A stretch of DNA of 64,000 bases from Sedimenticola sp. (GCA_027068915.1 JAMOLT010000055.1:1-64000), one strand, 5' to 3'. Shown: positions 29,448 to 41,040, numbered from the stretch's first letter. Notes: generated by a model from the letters alone, not told the origin. Translations and numbers: made by a program.

Positions 29448-32036
29448 TCAGCCTAATAGCGATTTCAGCCGATAGAGTTCGTCCAGCGCCTGCTTTGGCG
29501 TAAGCTCATCCGGATCGATTTCTTCTACTGCATTCGTCAGGGGGTTATCCTCTGGCGTCTGTTCCTGTCCCAGCTGCAGGGAAAGCTGCGGCATGTGTGA
29601 TTCCGCGTGGTGCAGGGCGGCATTTTCCAGCTCCTGCAGACGTTTTCTGGCGCGTATGATGACAGTTTTTGGTACGCCCGCCAGCGCCGCAACCTGCAAG
29701 CCATAGCTTTGGTTTGCAGGGCCTTCCTTTACCGCATGCAGAAAAACAATGTTTTCACCATGCTCCACCGCATCCAGGTGCACATTGGCTACACCCGCAT
29801 ATTCTTCCGGCAAGGTGGTCAATTCAAAATAGTGGGTTGCAAACAAAGTGCATGCCTTGATGCGCACCGCCAGCTCCACAGCGCAGGCCCAGGCCAGGGA
29901 AAGCCCGTCAAAGGTGCTGGTGCCACGCCCCACTTCATCCATGAGAACCAGCGAATGTTCGGTTGCATTGTGCAGAATGTTGGCGGTTTCCTCCATCTCT
30001 ACCATGAAGGTGGAGCGCCCTCCGGCCAGGTCATCTGATGCACCGATGCGGGAAAAAATGCGATCCACGGGGCCGATGCTGGCGCTGCGGGCGGGAACAA
30101 AACTGCCCGCACAGGCCATGAGCACAATGACCGCGCACTGGCGCATGTAAGTGGATTTGCCGCCCATGTTGGGGCCGGTAATGACAAGCATGCGCCGCTT
30201 TTCATGGAAATGCAGGTCATTGGGAACAAAGGCTTCATCCAGCGCCTGTTCCACCACCGGATGCCGGCCTTCTTCGATGCGTATGCCGGGTTCCGGGGTC
30301 AGCAGGGGGCGGCTCAGGTTCAGGCTCAGGGCGCGTTCTGCCAGGTTGGTCAGCACGTCCAGGGTGGCCAGTGCTTCTGCACATTGCTGCAGGGACGGAA
30401 TTACCCCTTGCAGCTGATCGAGCAGGGCTTCGTACAGCATTTTTTCCCGCGCCAAGGCTCGTTCCCGGGCGGATAATACCTGGTCTTCAAACTTCTTCAG
30501 CTCCGGGGTGATAAAGCGTTCGGCGGATTTTAGCGTCTGACGGCGGACATAATCCTGGGGTACGGCATCAGAGTGTATGCGGCTGATCTCGATGTAGTAG
30601 CCATGCACCCGGTTGTAGCTGACCTTGAGCGAAGAAATTCCGGTGCGCTGTTTTTCGCGGTTTTCCAGATCCAGCAAAAACCGATCGGCATTGCGGGAAA
30701 GGCTGCGCAGCTCATCCAGCTCCGTATCCCAGCCCTTTGCCAGTACGCCGCCATCGCGGATCAGCACCGGCGGGTTTTCCTGTACCGCCCGCTGCAGCAG
30801 ATTCACCAGGTCAGGCTGTTCCCCTGCCTGGGTGATCAGCTCCCGCATTAAACAAGAGCGGTAGCCTGAAACCAGCGCCTGGATATCCGGTAGCAACATC
30901 AGGGAGTCGCGCAAGGTTGCCAGATCCCGGGGGCGGGCGGTTTTCAGGGCAATGCGTGCCAGAATTCTTTCGATATCGCCAATGCCGGAAAACAGTTTCT
31001 GCAGGTCAGGCAGTTGATGTCGCTCCAGCAATTCTTCAATCGCGTCATGCCTGGCGCAAATGATGTCTGGCTGGCGCAGGGGGCGATTCATCCAGCGCCG
31101 TAACAACCTTCCCCCCATGGCGGTGGAGGTCTGATCCAGAAGGCCGGCCAGGGAATGGTGTTTTTGCCCGGACTGGGATTGGTCGATTTCCAGGTTGCGT
31201 CGGGTAGCGGCATCGATGACCAGGGCATCCTCACGGTGCTCCACCCGCAAGGCAGTGATATGGGGCAGGGCGGCCTGCTGGGTATCCTGCACATACTGCA
31301 ACAGAGCGCCGGCTGCCATAACGGCCAAATTCATATTGTTCACCCCGAACCCGGACAAGTCCTGGGTGCCGAACTGTTTCCTCAGCAGTTGTCGGGCAGT
31401 ATCAACATCAAAATGCCAGGCCGGGCGGCGGGTCAGGCTGCGGCATTGCGGCGCCCCGGCAGGCAATGGCCAGTCTTCTTCCAGCAGCAGTTCCGCGGGT
31501 TTGAGCCTTTCCAGCTCGCCAGACAGTGCCTCATCACCGCGCAGCTCCTGCACCGTAAAACGGCCGCTACCCAGGTTCAGGGCAGCCACGCCATAGCGTT
31601 TCTTATGCTCCCATATTGCGGCCAGCAGATTGTCCTGACGCTCTTCCAGCAGCGCTTCATCGGTGATTGTGCCAGGGGTGACGATGCGCACCACCTTGCG
31701 CTCTACCGGCCCTTTGCTGGTGGCGGGGTCGCCAATTTGCTCACAGATGGCGGCGGACTCGCCCTGGCGAATCAGCCGCGCCAGATAGTTTTCAGCAGCA
31801 TGGTAGGGAATGCCCGCCATGGGAATCGGCTTGCCAGCTGACTTGCCCCGGGTGGTGAGGGTGATATCCAGCAAGCGGGCGGCTTTCTCGGCATCGCCAA
31901 AAAACAGCTCGTAGAAATCTCCCATACGATAAAACACCAGCATATCCGGATGGCTGGACTTGATGCGCAGGTACTGCCGCATCATTGGGGTATGTTGTTG
32001 TTTTTCAGTGCTGGTTTTAGTCGGTTTGGTATTCAT
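29448..32036 (-). CDS. mutS: DNA mismatch repair protein MutS
   Basis: [46 protein letters not shown]; start likely MNTKPTK. Confidence 0.97.
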   Translation of the reverse strand: MNTKPTKTSTEKQQHTPMMRQYLRIKSSHPDMLVFYRMGDFYELFFGDAEKAARLLDITLTTRGKSAGKPIPMAGIPYHAAENYLARLIRQGESAAICEQIGDPATSKGPVERKVVRIVTPGTITDEALLEERQDNLLAAIWEHKKRYGVAALNLGSGRFTVQELRGDEALSGELERLKPAELLLEEDWPLPAGAPQCRSLTRRPAWHFDVDTARQLLRKQFGTQDLSGFGVNNMNLAVMAAGALLQYVQDTQQAALPHITALRVEHREDALVIDAATRRNLEIDQSQSGQKHHSLAGLLDQTSTAMGGRLLRRWMNRPLRQPDIICARHDAIEELLERHQLPDLQKLFSGIGDIERILARIALKTARPRDLATLRDSLMLLPDIQALVSGYRSCLMRELITQAGEQPDLVNLLQRAVQENPPVLIRDGGVLAKGWDTELDELRSLSRNADRFLLDLENREKQRTGISSLKVSYNRVHGYYIEISRIHSDAVPQDYVRRQTLKSAERFITPELKKFEDQVLSARERALAREKMLYEALLDQLQGVIPSLQQCAEALATLDVLTNLAERALSLNLSRPLLTPEPGIRIEEGRHPVVEQALDEAFVPNDLHFHEKRRMLVITGPNMGGKSTYMRQCAVIVLMACAGSFVPARSASIGPVDRIFSRIGASDDLAGGRSTFMVEMEETANILHNATEHSLVLMDEVGRGTSTFDGLSLAWACAVELAVRIKACTLFATHYFELTTLPEEYAGVANVHLDAVEHGENIVFLHAVKEGPANQSYGLQVAALAGVPKTVIIRARKRLQELENAALHHAESHMPQLSLQLGQEQTPEDNPLTNAVEEIDPDELTPKQALDELYRLKSLLG

Positions 32037-32272
32037 GTAAGTTATTAACCCGGCAACAATATATGCCATATTCAGGGCGTCAGGCATGCACCGGCCCTGC
32101 GTTGCAGTGCTTGACAAGGGAATAACCCTTGCCTGCCTATGGCGCCTTGTTCCGCTTGTTTGCTGTCCGGCAAGCAGGGTAACAACCAGTACTCATAAGA
32201 GCAATAACAGTCATGGGTAAAGGTTGCCTGTCAGCGGGATGCAGCAGGCAATTCAACCTGGAAGAATGATCT

Positions 32273-32298
32273 CGGGGGCCGGCTCTGCCGGCTCCCGC
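32273..32298. repeat. GC-rich hairpin
   Basis: GGGGGCCGGCTCTGCCGGCTCCC upstream of the Rhs remnant. Confidence 0.6.
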
Positions 32299-32309
32299 TA
32301 TCAGTCAAA

Positions 32310-33156
32310 GCGGATGTGGAAACCCACAACTACGATCAATACGATAGCCCGACCCGCATCACCAACGGCCAGCCTGGCAGAAACAGAATCCTCCGCTATG
32401 ACAGCAGCGACCGCCTCAATGCCGCCGCAGATAGCCAAAACCGCACACCGGCCGCTACCGCTACGACCCCCTGGGCAGACGCATCAAAAAAACCACCTTT
32501 GATGCCAATGGCAACCCCCGACACCACCGTCTACTACCTTTGCAGCGATGAAGGACTCTTCGGCGAATATGACCCCACCGGCACCCATTGCCACCACCCG
32601 CAAAGTGAATACCAGACAACGCCCCTATGGAAAAAGACCCACTACGGGTATGCTTACTACCACCGGGATCACCTGGGCACCCCTATCGTGCTGACGGACA
32701 AGAGCAATGCCGTGGTCTGGGAAGCCAGATACAAGGTGTTTGGTGAGCGGAATGTCGTGACCAGTGCCATAGCGAATAACCTTGGGTTTCCAGGGCAGTG
32801 CTTCGATGGGGAGACGGGGCTTTGGCAGAACTGGTTCAAGGATTATGACCACATGACCGGAAGGTATATTGAGAATGATCCGATTGGGTTGGGGATGAAT
32901 GTGTATGTCTATGTATTGGTAAATCCATTAAGATTTGTGGATCTGCGTGGAAAGAACATCATGGATTGTTTGCATTTGTCTGGAGATGATTTGGCTGAAT
33001 GTATATTTGATAGAGCATTTTCCTGATTCCGGAGAACTAGAGCCAGATTTTGATTGCATAACATGTGATGGAGTCGGGTTATATGAATGCATTTTATCAG
33101 AAGGATCCGCCGCTTCTTTTGATTGTGGTATTTGTATTGCGCTAAGAGGGGGCTGA
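32310..33156 (+). pseudogene. Rhs-family C-terminal core fragment, frameshifted
   Basis: YDSSDRLNAA, RYRYDPLGRRIKKTTFDANGNP, YYHRDHLGTPIVLTD, GQCFDGETGLWQNWFKDYDHMTGRYIENDPIGLGMNVYVYVLVNPLRFVDLRG lie in three frames. Confidence 0.85.
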
Positions 33157-33258
33157 TAGAAAATCTTGCTATCAATGTTCATTGGGTACAGTTAGTTTGA
33201 TAATTTGTGTGCCACAAAATAGCAAGGCTAGTAATGCTTGTGGATGTAAATAATTGTT

Positions 33259-33621
33259 ATGCCATCTATAATCAGAATACTTGTGTCAGCAGCTCTATTT
33301 GAGGCAATAATATCATTAATGATAATTATGATTGCTCCAATTAGTGGAGTTTTGGCGGCTTCTACTAATATACTGTCGTTTATAAATGTTATGGTTATGG
33401 GTTATCGGTTGAAAAAAATAAACATAGAGTATTGGAAAATACTTACTTATGGTATTTTTTTGTTAGTTTGGGGTGGGGGTGTTTCAATTATTGCACATTT
33501 AGTTGTCGGCGAGTTTGACAAAATGTTGGTTGTAGGAGTAGTTGTTTCACTAGTTTTTTTTGCACCATTTTATGGGGTTCTATCAATAGTTGGGGCATAT
33601 GTTCAGGGGAAATTAGGCTAA
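33259..33621 (+). CDS. small hypothetical membrane protein
   Basis: 120 aa, several hydrophobic segments, AT-rich, follows Rhs remnant. Confidence 0.5.
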   Translation: MPSIIRILVSAALFEAIISLMIIMIAPISGVLAASTNILSFINVMVMGYRLKKINIEYWKILTYGIFLLVWGGGVSIIAHLVVGEFDKMLVVGVVVSLVFFAPFYGVLSIVGAYVQGKLG

Positions 33622-33694
33622 TGGGTGTCCCTTATTAATTTATGATTCTTGTTTGGTGAAACCTTATGATGATGACGAAGCATTATGATCCATA

Positions 33695-34072
33695 ATGTAT
33701 GATTGCAGAAAGTATATTTCATTGTTATGGATAGGGGTTGGGATATTAGGTGTATGCGGAAGTTCTGTGGATTTTATTTATTATATTCAGGGGTTTGGGA
33801 TAAACAGTAATAGGTTATTATTGTTTTTAATTGTTTTTGGATATAGTGCGGTAGTGCTCTTTTCATCAATATCATTTTTTTTGGGTAAAAAAGGAGCAAG
33901 TAATGCTCTTTTATTGGTTTCTATTTTTCTCTTTGTCTATATTTTTCTTTATATACTATTTGGAGATGAAGGCAGTATTCTTTATAGGATCATTATACCA
34001 TTGTTCGCGATTATTTTAAGCGGATTAACGATAGTAGTTATATTTACGGAAAAAACTAAATATGGGCAATAG
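33695..34072 (+). CDS. small hypothetical membrane protein
   Basis: 125 aa, about four hydrophobic segments, AT-rich. Confidence 0.5.
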   Translation: MYDCRKYISLLWIGVGILGVCGSSVDFIYYIQGFGINSNRLLLFLIVFGYSAVVLFSSISFFLGKKGASNALLLVSIFLFVYIFLYILFGDEGSILYRIIIPLFAIILSGLTIVVIFTEKTKYGQ

Positions 34073-34305
34073 GGAGTAAAGGGTAATAGGGTGCAGACCA
34101 CGTTTTCTACTTAAATCACAACTACCTATCCGTCTCGACTGACTTGACAGGACGGCCTGGGTTATCCCGCCAGGAAAAAACGACCCAGATAAGAACGAGA
34201 AACGGGATCCATCAGGTCTTGCAATCCCGCGCCGCACCCGATCCTTCCATGGCCAGACTCAAATTTGGTATTCAGGCCGTAACCAAGCAGGGTTGTAGAC
34301 CCTGA

Positions 34306-34446
34306 TCAATATTTCTTGGCCGTTTTTTCTATTGCTTTTCCACCTTTCTGGATGTCCTTGCCAACGCCTTCCATGGTGCTGCAGCCAGTGATTCCAAGCA
34401 GAGAGATGAGAGAGAAGAGAGTGGCAGCTACGATGATTTTTTTCAT
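34306..34446 (-). CDS. entericidin A/B family lipoprotein
   Basis: Translated by eye: MKKIIVAATLFSLISLLGITGCSTMEGVGKDIQKGGKAIEKTAKKY (46 aa), lipobox LGITGC; not in ORF list. Confidence 0.88.
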   Translation of the reverse strand: MKKIIVAATLFSLISLLGITGCSTMEGVGKDIQKGGKAIEKTAKKY

Positions 34447-34605
34447 GGTCTTGCTCTGACTGTGGTGATGTTGCCGGTGTTTCCGATCCTATCCCATCAT
34501 CGTGAAAAAAACCAGAAAAGGCTAACCTGTGGGTATTTCCATGCAGCTATGTGCCAAGGTTCGGGTTAGAATAAGCAGCTGTTTTTTTGAGCGCACCGTC
34601 AGAAT

Positions 34606-35727
34606 ATGACTGATTTTTCTGCTTTTACCGCACCTGGCATCAATCGCCTGAACCCTTATGTGCCGGGCAAACCGATCGAAGAGCTGGAACGTGAGCTGGG
34701 TTTGTCGGGAACCATCAAGCTGGCTTCCAACGAGAACCCTCTGGGGCCCAGCCCTTTGGGCAGGGAGGCGGCTGCCCGGATGATTGCCGGGGTCAATCTG
34801 TATCCGGATGACAGCGGCTACCGCTTGAAAGCCCGGCTCGGGGAGAAGTACGGGTTGAAACCGCAGCAGTTGTTGCTGGGCGCAGGCTCCAGCGATGTAA
34901 TCGACATGGTGGCGCGGACATTTCTTTCTCCGGGAAGCAATGCGGTGTTTTCCCGCTACAGTTTTGCCATGTATCCCATCTATACCACAGCGGCGGGGGC
35001 GGAATGCCGTGTGGCTGCCGCATATCCTCCCGATCATGAAAGCATGCCCTACGGCCATGATCTGCGAGCAATGGCGAAGCTGGTGGACGATGATACCCGG
35101 GTGGTGTTCATTGCCAATCCCAATAATCCAACGGGAACCTGGCTGCGGGTGGGCGAGCTGCAACGGTTTATACAAGACCTGCCGGAACATGTCGTGGTGG
35201 TGCTGGACGAGGCCTACACGGAATATGTCACAGAAGAGGATTTTCCCGACGGAGTGGATTGGCTGGCGATGTTTCCGAACCTTGTCGTCACCCGTACTTT
35301 TTCCAAGATCTACGGGCTGGCGGGGTTGCGCATTGGCTATGGCATGGCCAGCGCTGCGCTCATCGATTTGATTGGCCGCGTGCGGCACCCTTTCAACGTG
35401 AATGCGCCCGCCCTTGCGGCTGCGGAAGCGGCGCTGGATGACGAGGAGTTCTTGCAACAGAGCCGGGAGACCAATGCCGCCGGGCTGGTTCAGCTTGGTT
35501 CCGCTTTTACGGCAATGGGCCTGGCCTGGATTCCTTCCATCGGAAATTTTCTCACCGTACACCTGGGGCGTAGCGGCGCCCAGGTGTACCAGCATCTGCT
35601 GGAGCAAGGGATCATCGTGCGCCCGGTGGCAAATTATGATTTGCCGGAACACATACGGGTGACGGTGGGCACACAGGTGGAAAACCAGCGCTTTATCAAG
35701 GCGCTGCAAGAGGTGTTGGCGGCGTGA
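34606..35727 (+). CDS. hisC: histidinol-phosphate aminotransferase
   Basis: IKLASNENPLGPSPL; FSKIYGLAGLRIGYG. Confidence 0.95.
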   Translation: MTDFSAFTAPGINRLNPYVPGKPIEELERELGLSGTIKLASNENPLGPSPLGREAAARMIAGVNLYPDDSGYRLKARLGEKYGLKPQQLLLGAGSSDVIDMVARTFLSPGSNAVFSRYSFAMYPIYTTAAGAECRVAAAYPPDHESMPYGHDLRAMAKLVDDDTRVVFIANPNNPTGTWLRVGELQRFIQDLPEHVVVVLDEAYTEYVTEEDFPDGVDWLAMFPNLVVTRTFSKIYGLAGLRIGYGMASAALIDLIGRVRHPFNVNAPALAAAEAALDDEEFLQQSRETNAAGLVQLGSAFTAMGLAWIPSIGNFLTVHLGRSGAQVYQHLLEQGIIVRPVANYDLPEHIRVTVGTQVENQRFIKALQEVLAA

Positions 35728-36605
35728 TCAGGCGTTTGGCGGTTATCGGCGTGGGCCTGATCGGCGGCTCTTTGGCGCGGGCCTTGCGGGAAGCGGGGGA
35801 AGTCGGGGAAATCATCGGCTGTGGGCGCAGCCGGGAGAACCTGGAAAAGGCCGTGGAACTTGGGGTGATCGATTTTTGCACCCATGACATTGGCGAGGCC
35901 GTGGAAGGCGCCGATATGGTTTTTCTGGCGATTCCCCTGGGAACCATGAAAGATGCTTTCGCCGCCATGCAGGGGCATCTCGCCCCCGGAACAGTGATCA
36001 CCGACGGCGGAAGCTGCAAGGGCAGCGTGGTGGCGGACGCCAGGGCCGTGTTCGGGGAAATGCCCGCCATGCTGGTGCCCGGACACCCTATCGCCGGCAC
36101 AGAGAGAAACGGAGTGGAGGCTTCGTTTGCTGCACTGTACCGGAATCGCCGCATAATCTTGACCCCCATGGAAGAGACGGATCCCCAAGCTGTGGTCAGG
36201 GTGCGCCGCATGTGGGAGGCCTGTGGCGCCGAGGTGAGTGAAATGTCGGTGGAGCATCATGATGAAGTGCTGGCGGCAACCAGCCATCTGCCGCATATGC
36301 TGGCCTTTGGTCTGGTGGATATGCTGGCGAGAATGAAAGAAAATGACGAGATTTTCCGCTACGCAGCGGGTGGTTTTCGTGACTTTACCCGCATTGCCTC
36401 CAGCAATCCGGTGATGTGGCGGGATATCTGCGTGGCCAATGGCCCGGCATTGAGCAAGATGCTGGCGGCATTTGCCGAAGAAATGAATGAGCTGGCGCAA
36501 ACCATTGCCGAAGGGGATGGAGAGCATCTGCTGGAAGTGTTTTCCAGCGCCAAGGCGGCGCGGGATCGGTTTGTGGATGGTCTGGACGATAATTCCACTA
36601 CCTGA
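35724..36605 (+). CDS. tyrA: prephenate dehydrogenase
   Basis: AVIGVGLIGGSLARALR; HPIAGTERNGVEA; SHLPHMLAF. Confidence 0.93.
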   Translation: MIRRLAVIGVGLIGGSLARALREAGEVGEIIGCGRSRENLEKAVELGVIDFCTHDIGEAVEGADMVFLAIPLGTMKDAFAAMQGHLAPGTVITDGGSCKGSVVADARAVFGEMPAMLVPGHPIAGTERNGVEASFAALYRNRRIILTPMEETDPQAVVRVRRMWEACGAEVSEMSVEHHDEVLAATSHLPHMLAFGLVDMLARMKENDEIFRYAAGGFRDFTRIASSNPVMWRDICVANGPALSKMLAAFAEEMNELAQTIAEGDGEHLLEVFSSAKAARDRFVDGLDDNSTT

Positions 36606-36650
36606 ATGCGATGTATATTGTTGCCGGGTAAATTATTGTGAGGTTGTATT

Positions 36651-37970
36651 TTGTCTGATTCGCTAACGGAATTTCATGTTTCTCCCGGCGGTGCCCTTTG
36701 CGGGCGTATTCGCGTGCCGGGAGACAAATCCATTTCCCATCGTTCCATCATGCTCGGTTCCCTGGCGGATGGCGTAACCCGGGTCAGTGGTTTTCTGCAA
36801 GGAGAAGACAGCCTGGCAACCCTGGGCGCCTTTCGTGCCATGGGGGTGGAGATCGAAGGGCCGCATGACGGTCGGGTCGTGATCCACGGCGTGGGCAGGA
36901 AGGGGTTGAAAGCTCCCGCTCAGCCCCTGGATCTGGGGAACTCCGGCACCTCCATGCGTTTGCTGGCCGGCCTGCTGGCGGGGCAGGGGCTGGATCTGGT
37001 TCTGACCGGGGACGCCTCCCTGTCCGGTCGTCCCATGCGCAGGGTGACAGCGCCCCTGGCGCAGATGGGAGCCAGGGTAGAGGCCACGGATGCCGGTACC
37101 GCGCCGTTGCATATCAGACCGGTGGAGGCCCTCCATGGGATCGATTTTGCGCTGCCCGTCGCCAGCGCACAGGTAAAATCCTGCGTGTTGCTGGCGGGGT
37201 TGTATGCGGACGGGGAAACCTGCGTCACCGAGCCCGCCCCCACCCGCGACCATACGGAGCGCATGCTGCAGGGATTTGGCTATGAGGTGCGGCGTGAAGG
37301 CAATCGTATCTGCCTTCGGGGTGGCGGCAGGTTGCGCGCCTGTGATATCGATGTGCCGGCGGACATTTCCTCGGCAGCCTTCTTTCTGGTCGGCGCCAGC
37401 ATTGCGCCGGGCTCGGATCTGTTGCTGGAGCATGTGGGAATGAACCCTACAAGGGATGGCGTCATCAATATTCTGCGTCTCATGGGCGCAGATATTGAAG
37501 TAAGCAACGAGCGCAGCATGGGAGGGGAGCCGGTGGCCGATCTGCGGGTGCGCCACGCCGCCTTGCATGGCATCCACATCCCCGAAGACCAGGTGCCCCT
37601 GGCCATCGATGAATTTCCCGCCCTGTTCGTGGCGGCGGCCTGTGCCGAGGGCGAGACCGTGCTCACCGGCGCGGAGGAATTGCGCGTCAAGGAGTCGGAT
37701 CGCATTCAGGCCATGGCAGATGGCCTGCAGGCCTTGGGGGTCGATGCCCGACCCACGCCGGATGGCATGACCATCCAGGGCGGAGCACTGCGTGGTGGCG
37801 AAGTGGACAGCCACGGCGATCACCGTATCGCCATGTCCTTCGCCATGGCCGCCCTGCGCGCCGATGGTGATATCCGTATTCGCGATTGCGCCAATGTAAA
37901 TACATCCTTCCCGGATTTTGGCCGGCTTGCCGGTGAGGCGGGATTGCATATTGTGACCGAAAATGGCTGA
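36651..37970 (+). CDS. aroA: 3-phosphoshikimate 1-carboxyvinyltransferase (TTG start)
   Basis: RVPGDKSISHRSIMLGSLADG; LGNSGTSMRLLAG; RVKESDRIQAMADGL. Confidence 0.97.
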   Translation: MSDSLTEFHVSPGGALCGRIRVPGDKSISHRSIMLGSLADGVTRVSGFLQGEDSLATLGAFRAMGVEIEGPHDGRVVIHGVGRKGLKAPAQPLDLGNSGTSMRLLAGLLAGQGLDLVLTGDASLSGRPMRRVTAPLAQMGARVEATDAGTAPLHIRPVEALHGIDFALPVASAQVKSCVLLAGLYADGETCVTEPAPTRDHTERMLQGFGYEVRREGNRICLRGGGRLRACDIDVPADISSAAFFLVGASIAPGSDLLLEHVGMNPTRDGVINILRLMGADIEVSNERSMGGEPVADLRVRHAALHGIHIPEDQVPLAIDEFPALFVAAACAEGETVLTGAEELRVKESDRIQAMADGLQALGVDARPTPDGMTIQGGALRGGEVDSHGDHRIAMSFAMAALRADGDIRIRDCANVNTSFPDFGRLAGEAGLHIVTENG

Positions 37971-38649
37971 GGCTCCCGTACTGACCATCGACGGCCCCAG
38001 TGGCTCGGGCAAGGGCACAGTTGCCGCCAAGGTGGCCCAGGTGCTGGGCTGGCATATTCTGGATTCCGGGGCCCTGTACCGCCTGGTGGGGCTGGCGGCG
38101 CAGAAGGCAGGCATGGACCTGTCCGACAGTGCTGCCATAGCGGAAATGGCGCGTACCTTGCCAGTGAAATTTGTGGATCGAAAAGTCTTTCTCGATGGTG
38201 AGGATGTGAGCCTGGCCATTCGCACGGAAACCGCAGGGAACAATGCGTCAAAGGTGGCCGCAATTCCCGAGGTGCGGGCGGCGCTGCTGGGTTGGCAGCG
38301 GGATTACGCCCGCCCACCAGGGCTGGTGGCGGACGGTCGAGATATGGGGACAGTGGTTTTCCCCCATGCAGGGGTGAAAATCTTTCTGGATGCCAGTGCC
38401 GATGAGCGCGCCCGGAGGCGGTATAAGCAGTTGAAGGATAAGGGTATTGATGTTAAACTTTCCGGTCTCATTGCGGAAATCGAAGAGCGGGATCACCGTG
38501 ACCGGAACCGCAGTGTGGCGCCTTTGTTGCCGGCGGAAGATGCGCAGGTCATTGATTCCACACGGCTGGATGTGGATACTGTGGTTGATCGCGTATTGCA
38601 GGCGGTATACGAGGCCTACCCTGAAACGGGGTGCAAAAGCAGTATTTAA
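37963..38649 (+). CDS. cmk: cytidylate kinase
   Basis: LTIDGPSGSGKGTVAAKVA; DGRDMGTVVFP. Confidence 0.97.
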   Translation: MAEAPVLTIDGPSGSGKGTVAAKVAQVLGWHILDSGALYRLVGLAAQKAGMDLSDSAAIAEMARTLPVKFVDRKVFLDGEDVSLAIRTETAGNNASKVAAIPEVRAALLGWQRDYARPPGLVADGRDMGTVVFPHAGVKIFLDASADERARRRYKQLKDKGIDVKLSGLIAEIEERDHRDRNRSVAPLLPAEDAQVIDSTRLDVDTVVDRVLQAVYEAYPETGCKSSI

Positions 38650-38757
38650 CCGGTTCCATGCCTGGCATGGGGCTTTAATTTTAACTTGAACCAATGAGTC
38701 TTTACTCTCTGGACTCTACATGGGTGGCCTGCTCGACAGGTCGGAGTATTTTAACCA

Positions 38758-40446
38758 ATGACTGAAAGTTTCGCGGCGCTCTTGGAAGAGAGCTTTACCA
38801 ATACCAACCTTAAACCTGGTGCCATTGTAATCGGCACCGTTGTCGGCATCGACAATGAAAGCGTTATCGTAAACGCCGGACTCAAGTCCGAAGGCGTTAT
38901 CCCCAAGAACCAGTTCATGAATCACGATGGAGAACTCGAAGTTTCCGTCGGTGATCAAGTGGAAGTCGCCCTGGAAGCTGTGGAAGATGGTTCCGGCATG
39001 ACCCGCCTGTCGCGTGAGAAGGCCAAGCGGCATCACGCTTGGGCCAAGCTGGAGAAAGCTTTCGATAGCGAGGAAATCGTTACCGGCCGCATTACCGGCA
39101 AGGTAAAAGGTGGTTTCACCGTGGATCTTCAGGATCTGCGCGCATTCCTGCCAGGTTCTCTGGTCGATGTCCGCCCGGTGCGCGACACCGCCTACCTGGA
39201 AGGCAAGGACCTGGAATTCAAGGTCATCAAGCTGGATCAGAAGCGCAACAACGTGGTGGTTTCCCGCCGTGCGGTTGTGGAGCAGGAATACAGCGAAGAG
39301 CGTGAAAAGGTACTGGAAAACCTGGAAGAAGGCGTGGTGGTCAAAGGTATCGTCAAGAACCTTACCGACTATGGCGCATTCGTGGATCTGGGCGGCGTGG
39401 ACGGACTACTGCACATCACCGACATGGCATGGAAGCGGGTCAAGCATCCTTCAGAAGTAGTTGAAATTGGCGATGAAATTGATGTTCGCGTACTCAAGTT
39501 CGACAAGGAGAAGATGCGTGTCTCCCTGGGGCTAAAGCAGCTTGGCGAAGATCCCTGGGACAACATCATGCGCCGCTATCCCGTGGGCACCCGTTTATTT
39601 GGCAAGGTTACCAATCTGGCCGATTACGGCGCGTTCGTGGAAATCGAGGAAGGCGTCGAAGGTCTGGTGCACGTTTCCGAAATGGACTGGACCAACAAGA
39701 ACATTCACCCCAGCAAGGTGGTGCAGCTGGGTGACGAAATGGAAGTCATGGTGCTGGACATCGATGAAGAGCGCCGCCGCATTTCCCTGGGCATGAAGCA
39801 GTGCAAAGCCAACCCCTGGGATGAGTTTGCGGACAACCATAACAAGGGCGATCATGTCACCGGCAAGATCAAGTCCATTACCGATTTTGGCATCTTTATC
39901 GGTCTGGATGGCGGCATCGATGGTTTGGTGCACTTGTCTGATATTACCTGGGACGAGCCGGGTGAAGACCTGATCCGTGACTACAAGAAAGGCCAGGAAC
40001 TGGAAACCGTGGTGTTGTCTGTGGATCCTGAGCGTGAGCGTATCTCTCTTGGCATCAAACAGCTGGATCAGGATCCATTTTCCACCTATCTGGCGACCCA
40101 TGACAAGGGCAGCATCGTAACCGGCACTGTCAAGGAAGTGGACGTCAAAGGCGCCACCGTAGAGCTGGCCGAGGGCGTGGATGGCTACATTCGTGCTTCA
40201 GAGATCTCCCGTGATCGAGTGGAAGATGCCCGGTCTGTCCTTAAGGAAGGCGAAAAGGTGGAAGCCAAATTCACCGGCGTCGATCGCAAGAACCGTGCCT
40301 TGATGCTGTCTATCAAAGGCAAGGACTTTGACGAGGAAAAGGCAACTATCGAGAGCTACAAGACAGGTGGTGCTTCAGCCGGATCCGCTTCTTTGGGTGA
40401 TCTGTTAAAAGACCAGTTGTCCGCCAGCAAGGAAAGCAGCGAGTAA
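38758..40446 (+). CDS. rpsA: 30S ribosomal protein S1
   Basis: Six S1 repeats, [14 protein letters not shown] start. Confidence 0.98.
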   Translation: MTESFAALLEESFTNTNLKPGAIVIGTVVGIDNESVIVNAGLKSEGVIPKNQFMNHDGELEVSVGDQVEVALEAVEDGSGMTRLSREKAKRHHAWAKLEKAFDSEEIVTGRITGKVKGGFTVDLQDLRAFLPGSLVDVRPVRDTAYLEGKDLEFKVIKLDQKRNNVVVSRRAVVEQEYSEEREKVLENLEEGVVVKGIVKNLTDYGAFVDLGGVDGLLHITDMAWKRVKHPSEVVEIGDEIDVRVLKFDKEKMRVSLGLKQLGEDPWDNIMRRYPVGTRLFGKVTNLADYGAFVEIEEGVEGLVHVSEMDWTNKNIHPSKVVQLGDEMEVMVLDIDEERRRISLGMKQCKANPWDEFADNHNKGDHVTGKIKSITDFGIFIGLDGGIDGLVHLSDITWDEPGEDLIRDYKKGQELETVVLSVDPERERISLGIKQLDQDPFSTYLATHDKGSIVTGTVKEVDVKGATVELAEGVDGYIRASEISRDRVEDARSVLKEGEKVEAKFTGVDRKNRALMLSIKGKDFDEEKATIESYKTGGASAGSASLGDLLKDQLSASKESSE

Positions 40447-40496
40447 ATCTACACAAACAGGGTGGCTTCGGCCGCCTGCTAGCAACGAGGTAACTG

Positions 40497-40802
40497 ATGA
40501 CAAAATCTGAACTGATCGAGGCTATTGCACGCCAGCAAGCCCATCTTGCTCATCGGGATGTGGAACTGGCTGTGAAATGCATACTGGAACAGATGAGTCA
40601 GTCTCTGGCTGGTGGAGAGCGCATTGAAGTACGGGGCTTTGGCAGCTTTTCACTGCACTATCGTCCGCCGCGCATGGGGCGTAATCCAAAGACCGGAGAG
40701 CCAGTGGCATTGGCAGGAAAGTATGTTCCACATTTCAAGCCGGGGCGTGAGCTGCGGGAAAGAGTGGACAAGCGCTATCAGGAATCGTTGAAAAACGTTT
40801 GA
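40497..40802 (+). CDS. ihfB: integration host factor subunit beta
   Basis: [39 protein letters not shown]. Confidence 0.97.
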   Translation: MTKSELIEAIARQQAHLAHRDVELAVKCILEQMSQSLAGGERIEVRGFGSFSLHYRPPRMGRNPKTGEPVALAGKYVPHFKPGRELRERVDKRYQESLKNV

Positions 40803-40812
40803 GTAGTTCATG

Positions 40813-40842
40813 AAAAAGCCGGCGGAACGCCGGCTTTTTTTG
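40813..40842 (+). terminator. intrinsic terminator downstream of ihfB
   Basis: AAAAAGCCGGCGgaaCGCCGGCTTTTTTT. Confidence 0.9.
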
Positions 40843-41040
40843 TTATCGCTTGCAGCTGCTCATACCCAGCAGTGGATAGAAGGGGCACCAGCCAATCAGC
40901 CCTGTGAACAAGGGGATGGCACCCAGTGCGCCCCACCAGTTTTGTGCATATACACCCCAGCCAATAACCGCAAGGCCGACGACAATGCGCAGGATTTTAT
41001 CGATACCACCAACATTTGCTTTCATGCTCTTTCTCCTCAA
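40843..41040 (-). CDS. DUF2892 (YgaP-like) membrane protein
   Basis: KANVGGIDKILRIVVGLAVIGWGVYAQNWWGALGAIPLFTGLIGWCPFYPLLGMSSC. Confidence 0.88.
   Translation of the reverse strand: MRRKSMKANVGGIDKILRIVVGLAVIGWGVYAQNWWGALGAIPLFTGLIGWCPFYPLLGMSSCKR

Noticed and set aside
34522-35709. 395-aa minus-strand ORF
   Set aside because: Antisense to hisC
36663-38243. 526-aa minus-strand ORF
   Set aside because: Antisense to aroA and cmk; no recognisable domain
38650-38757. rpsA leader as an autoregulatory RNA structure
   Set aside because: S1 autoregulation is known in E. coli, but I could not identify the specific leader fold by eye
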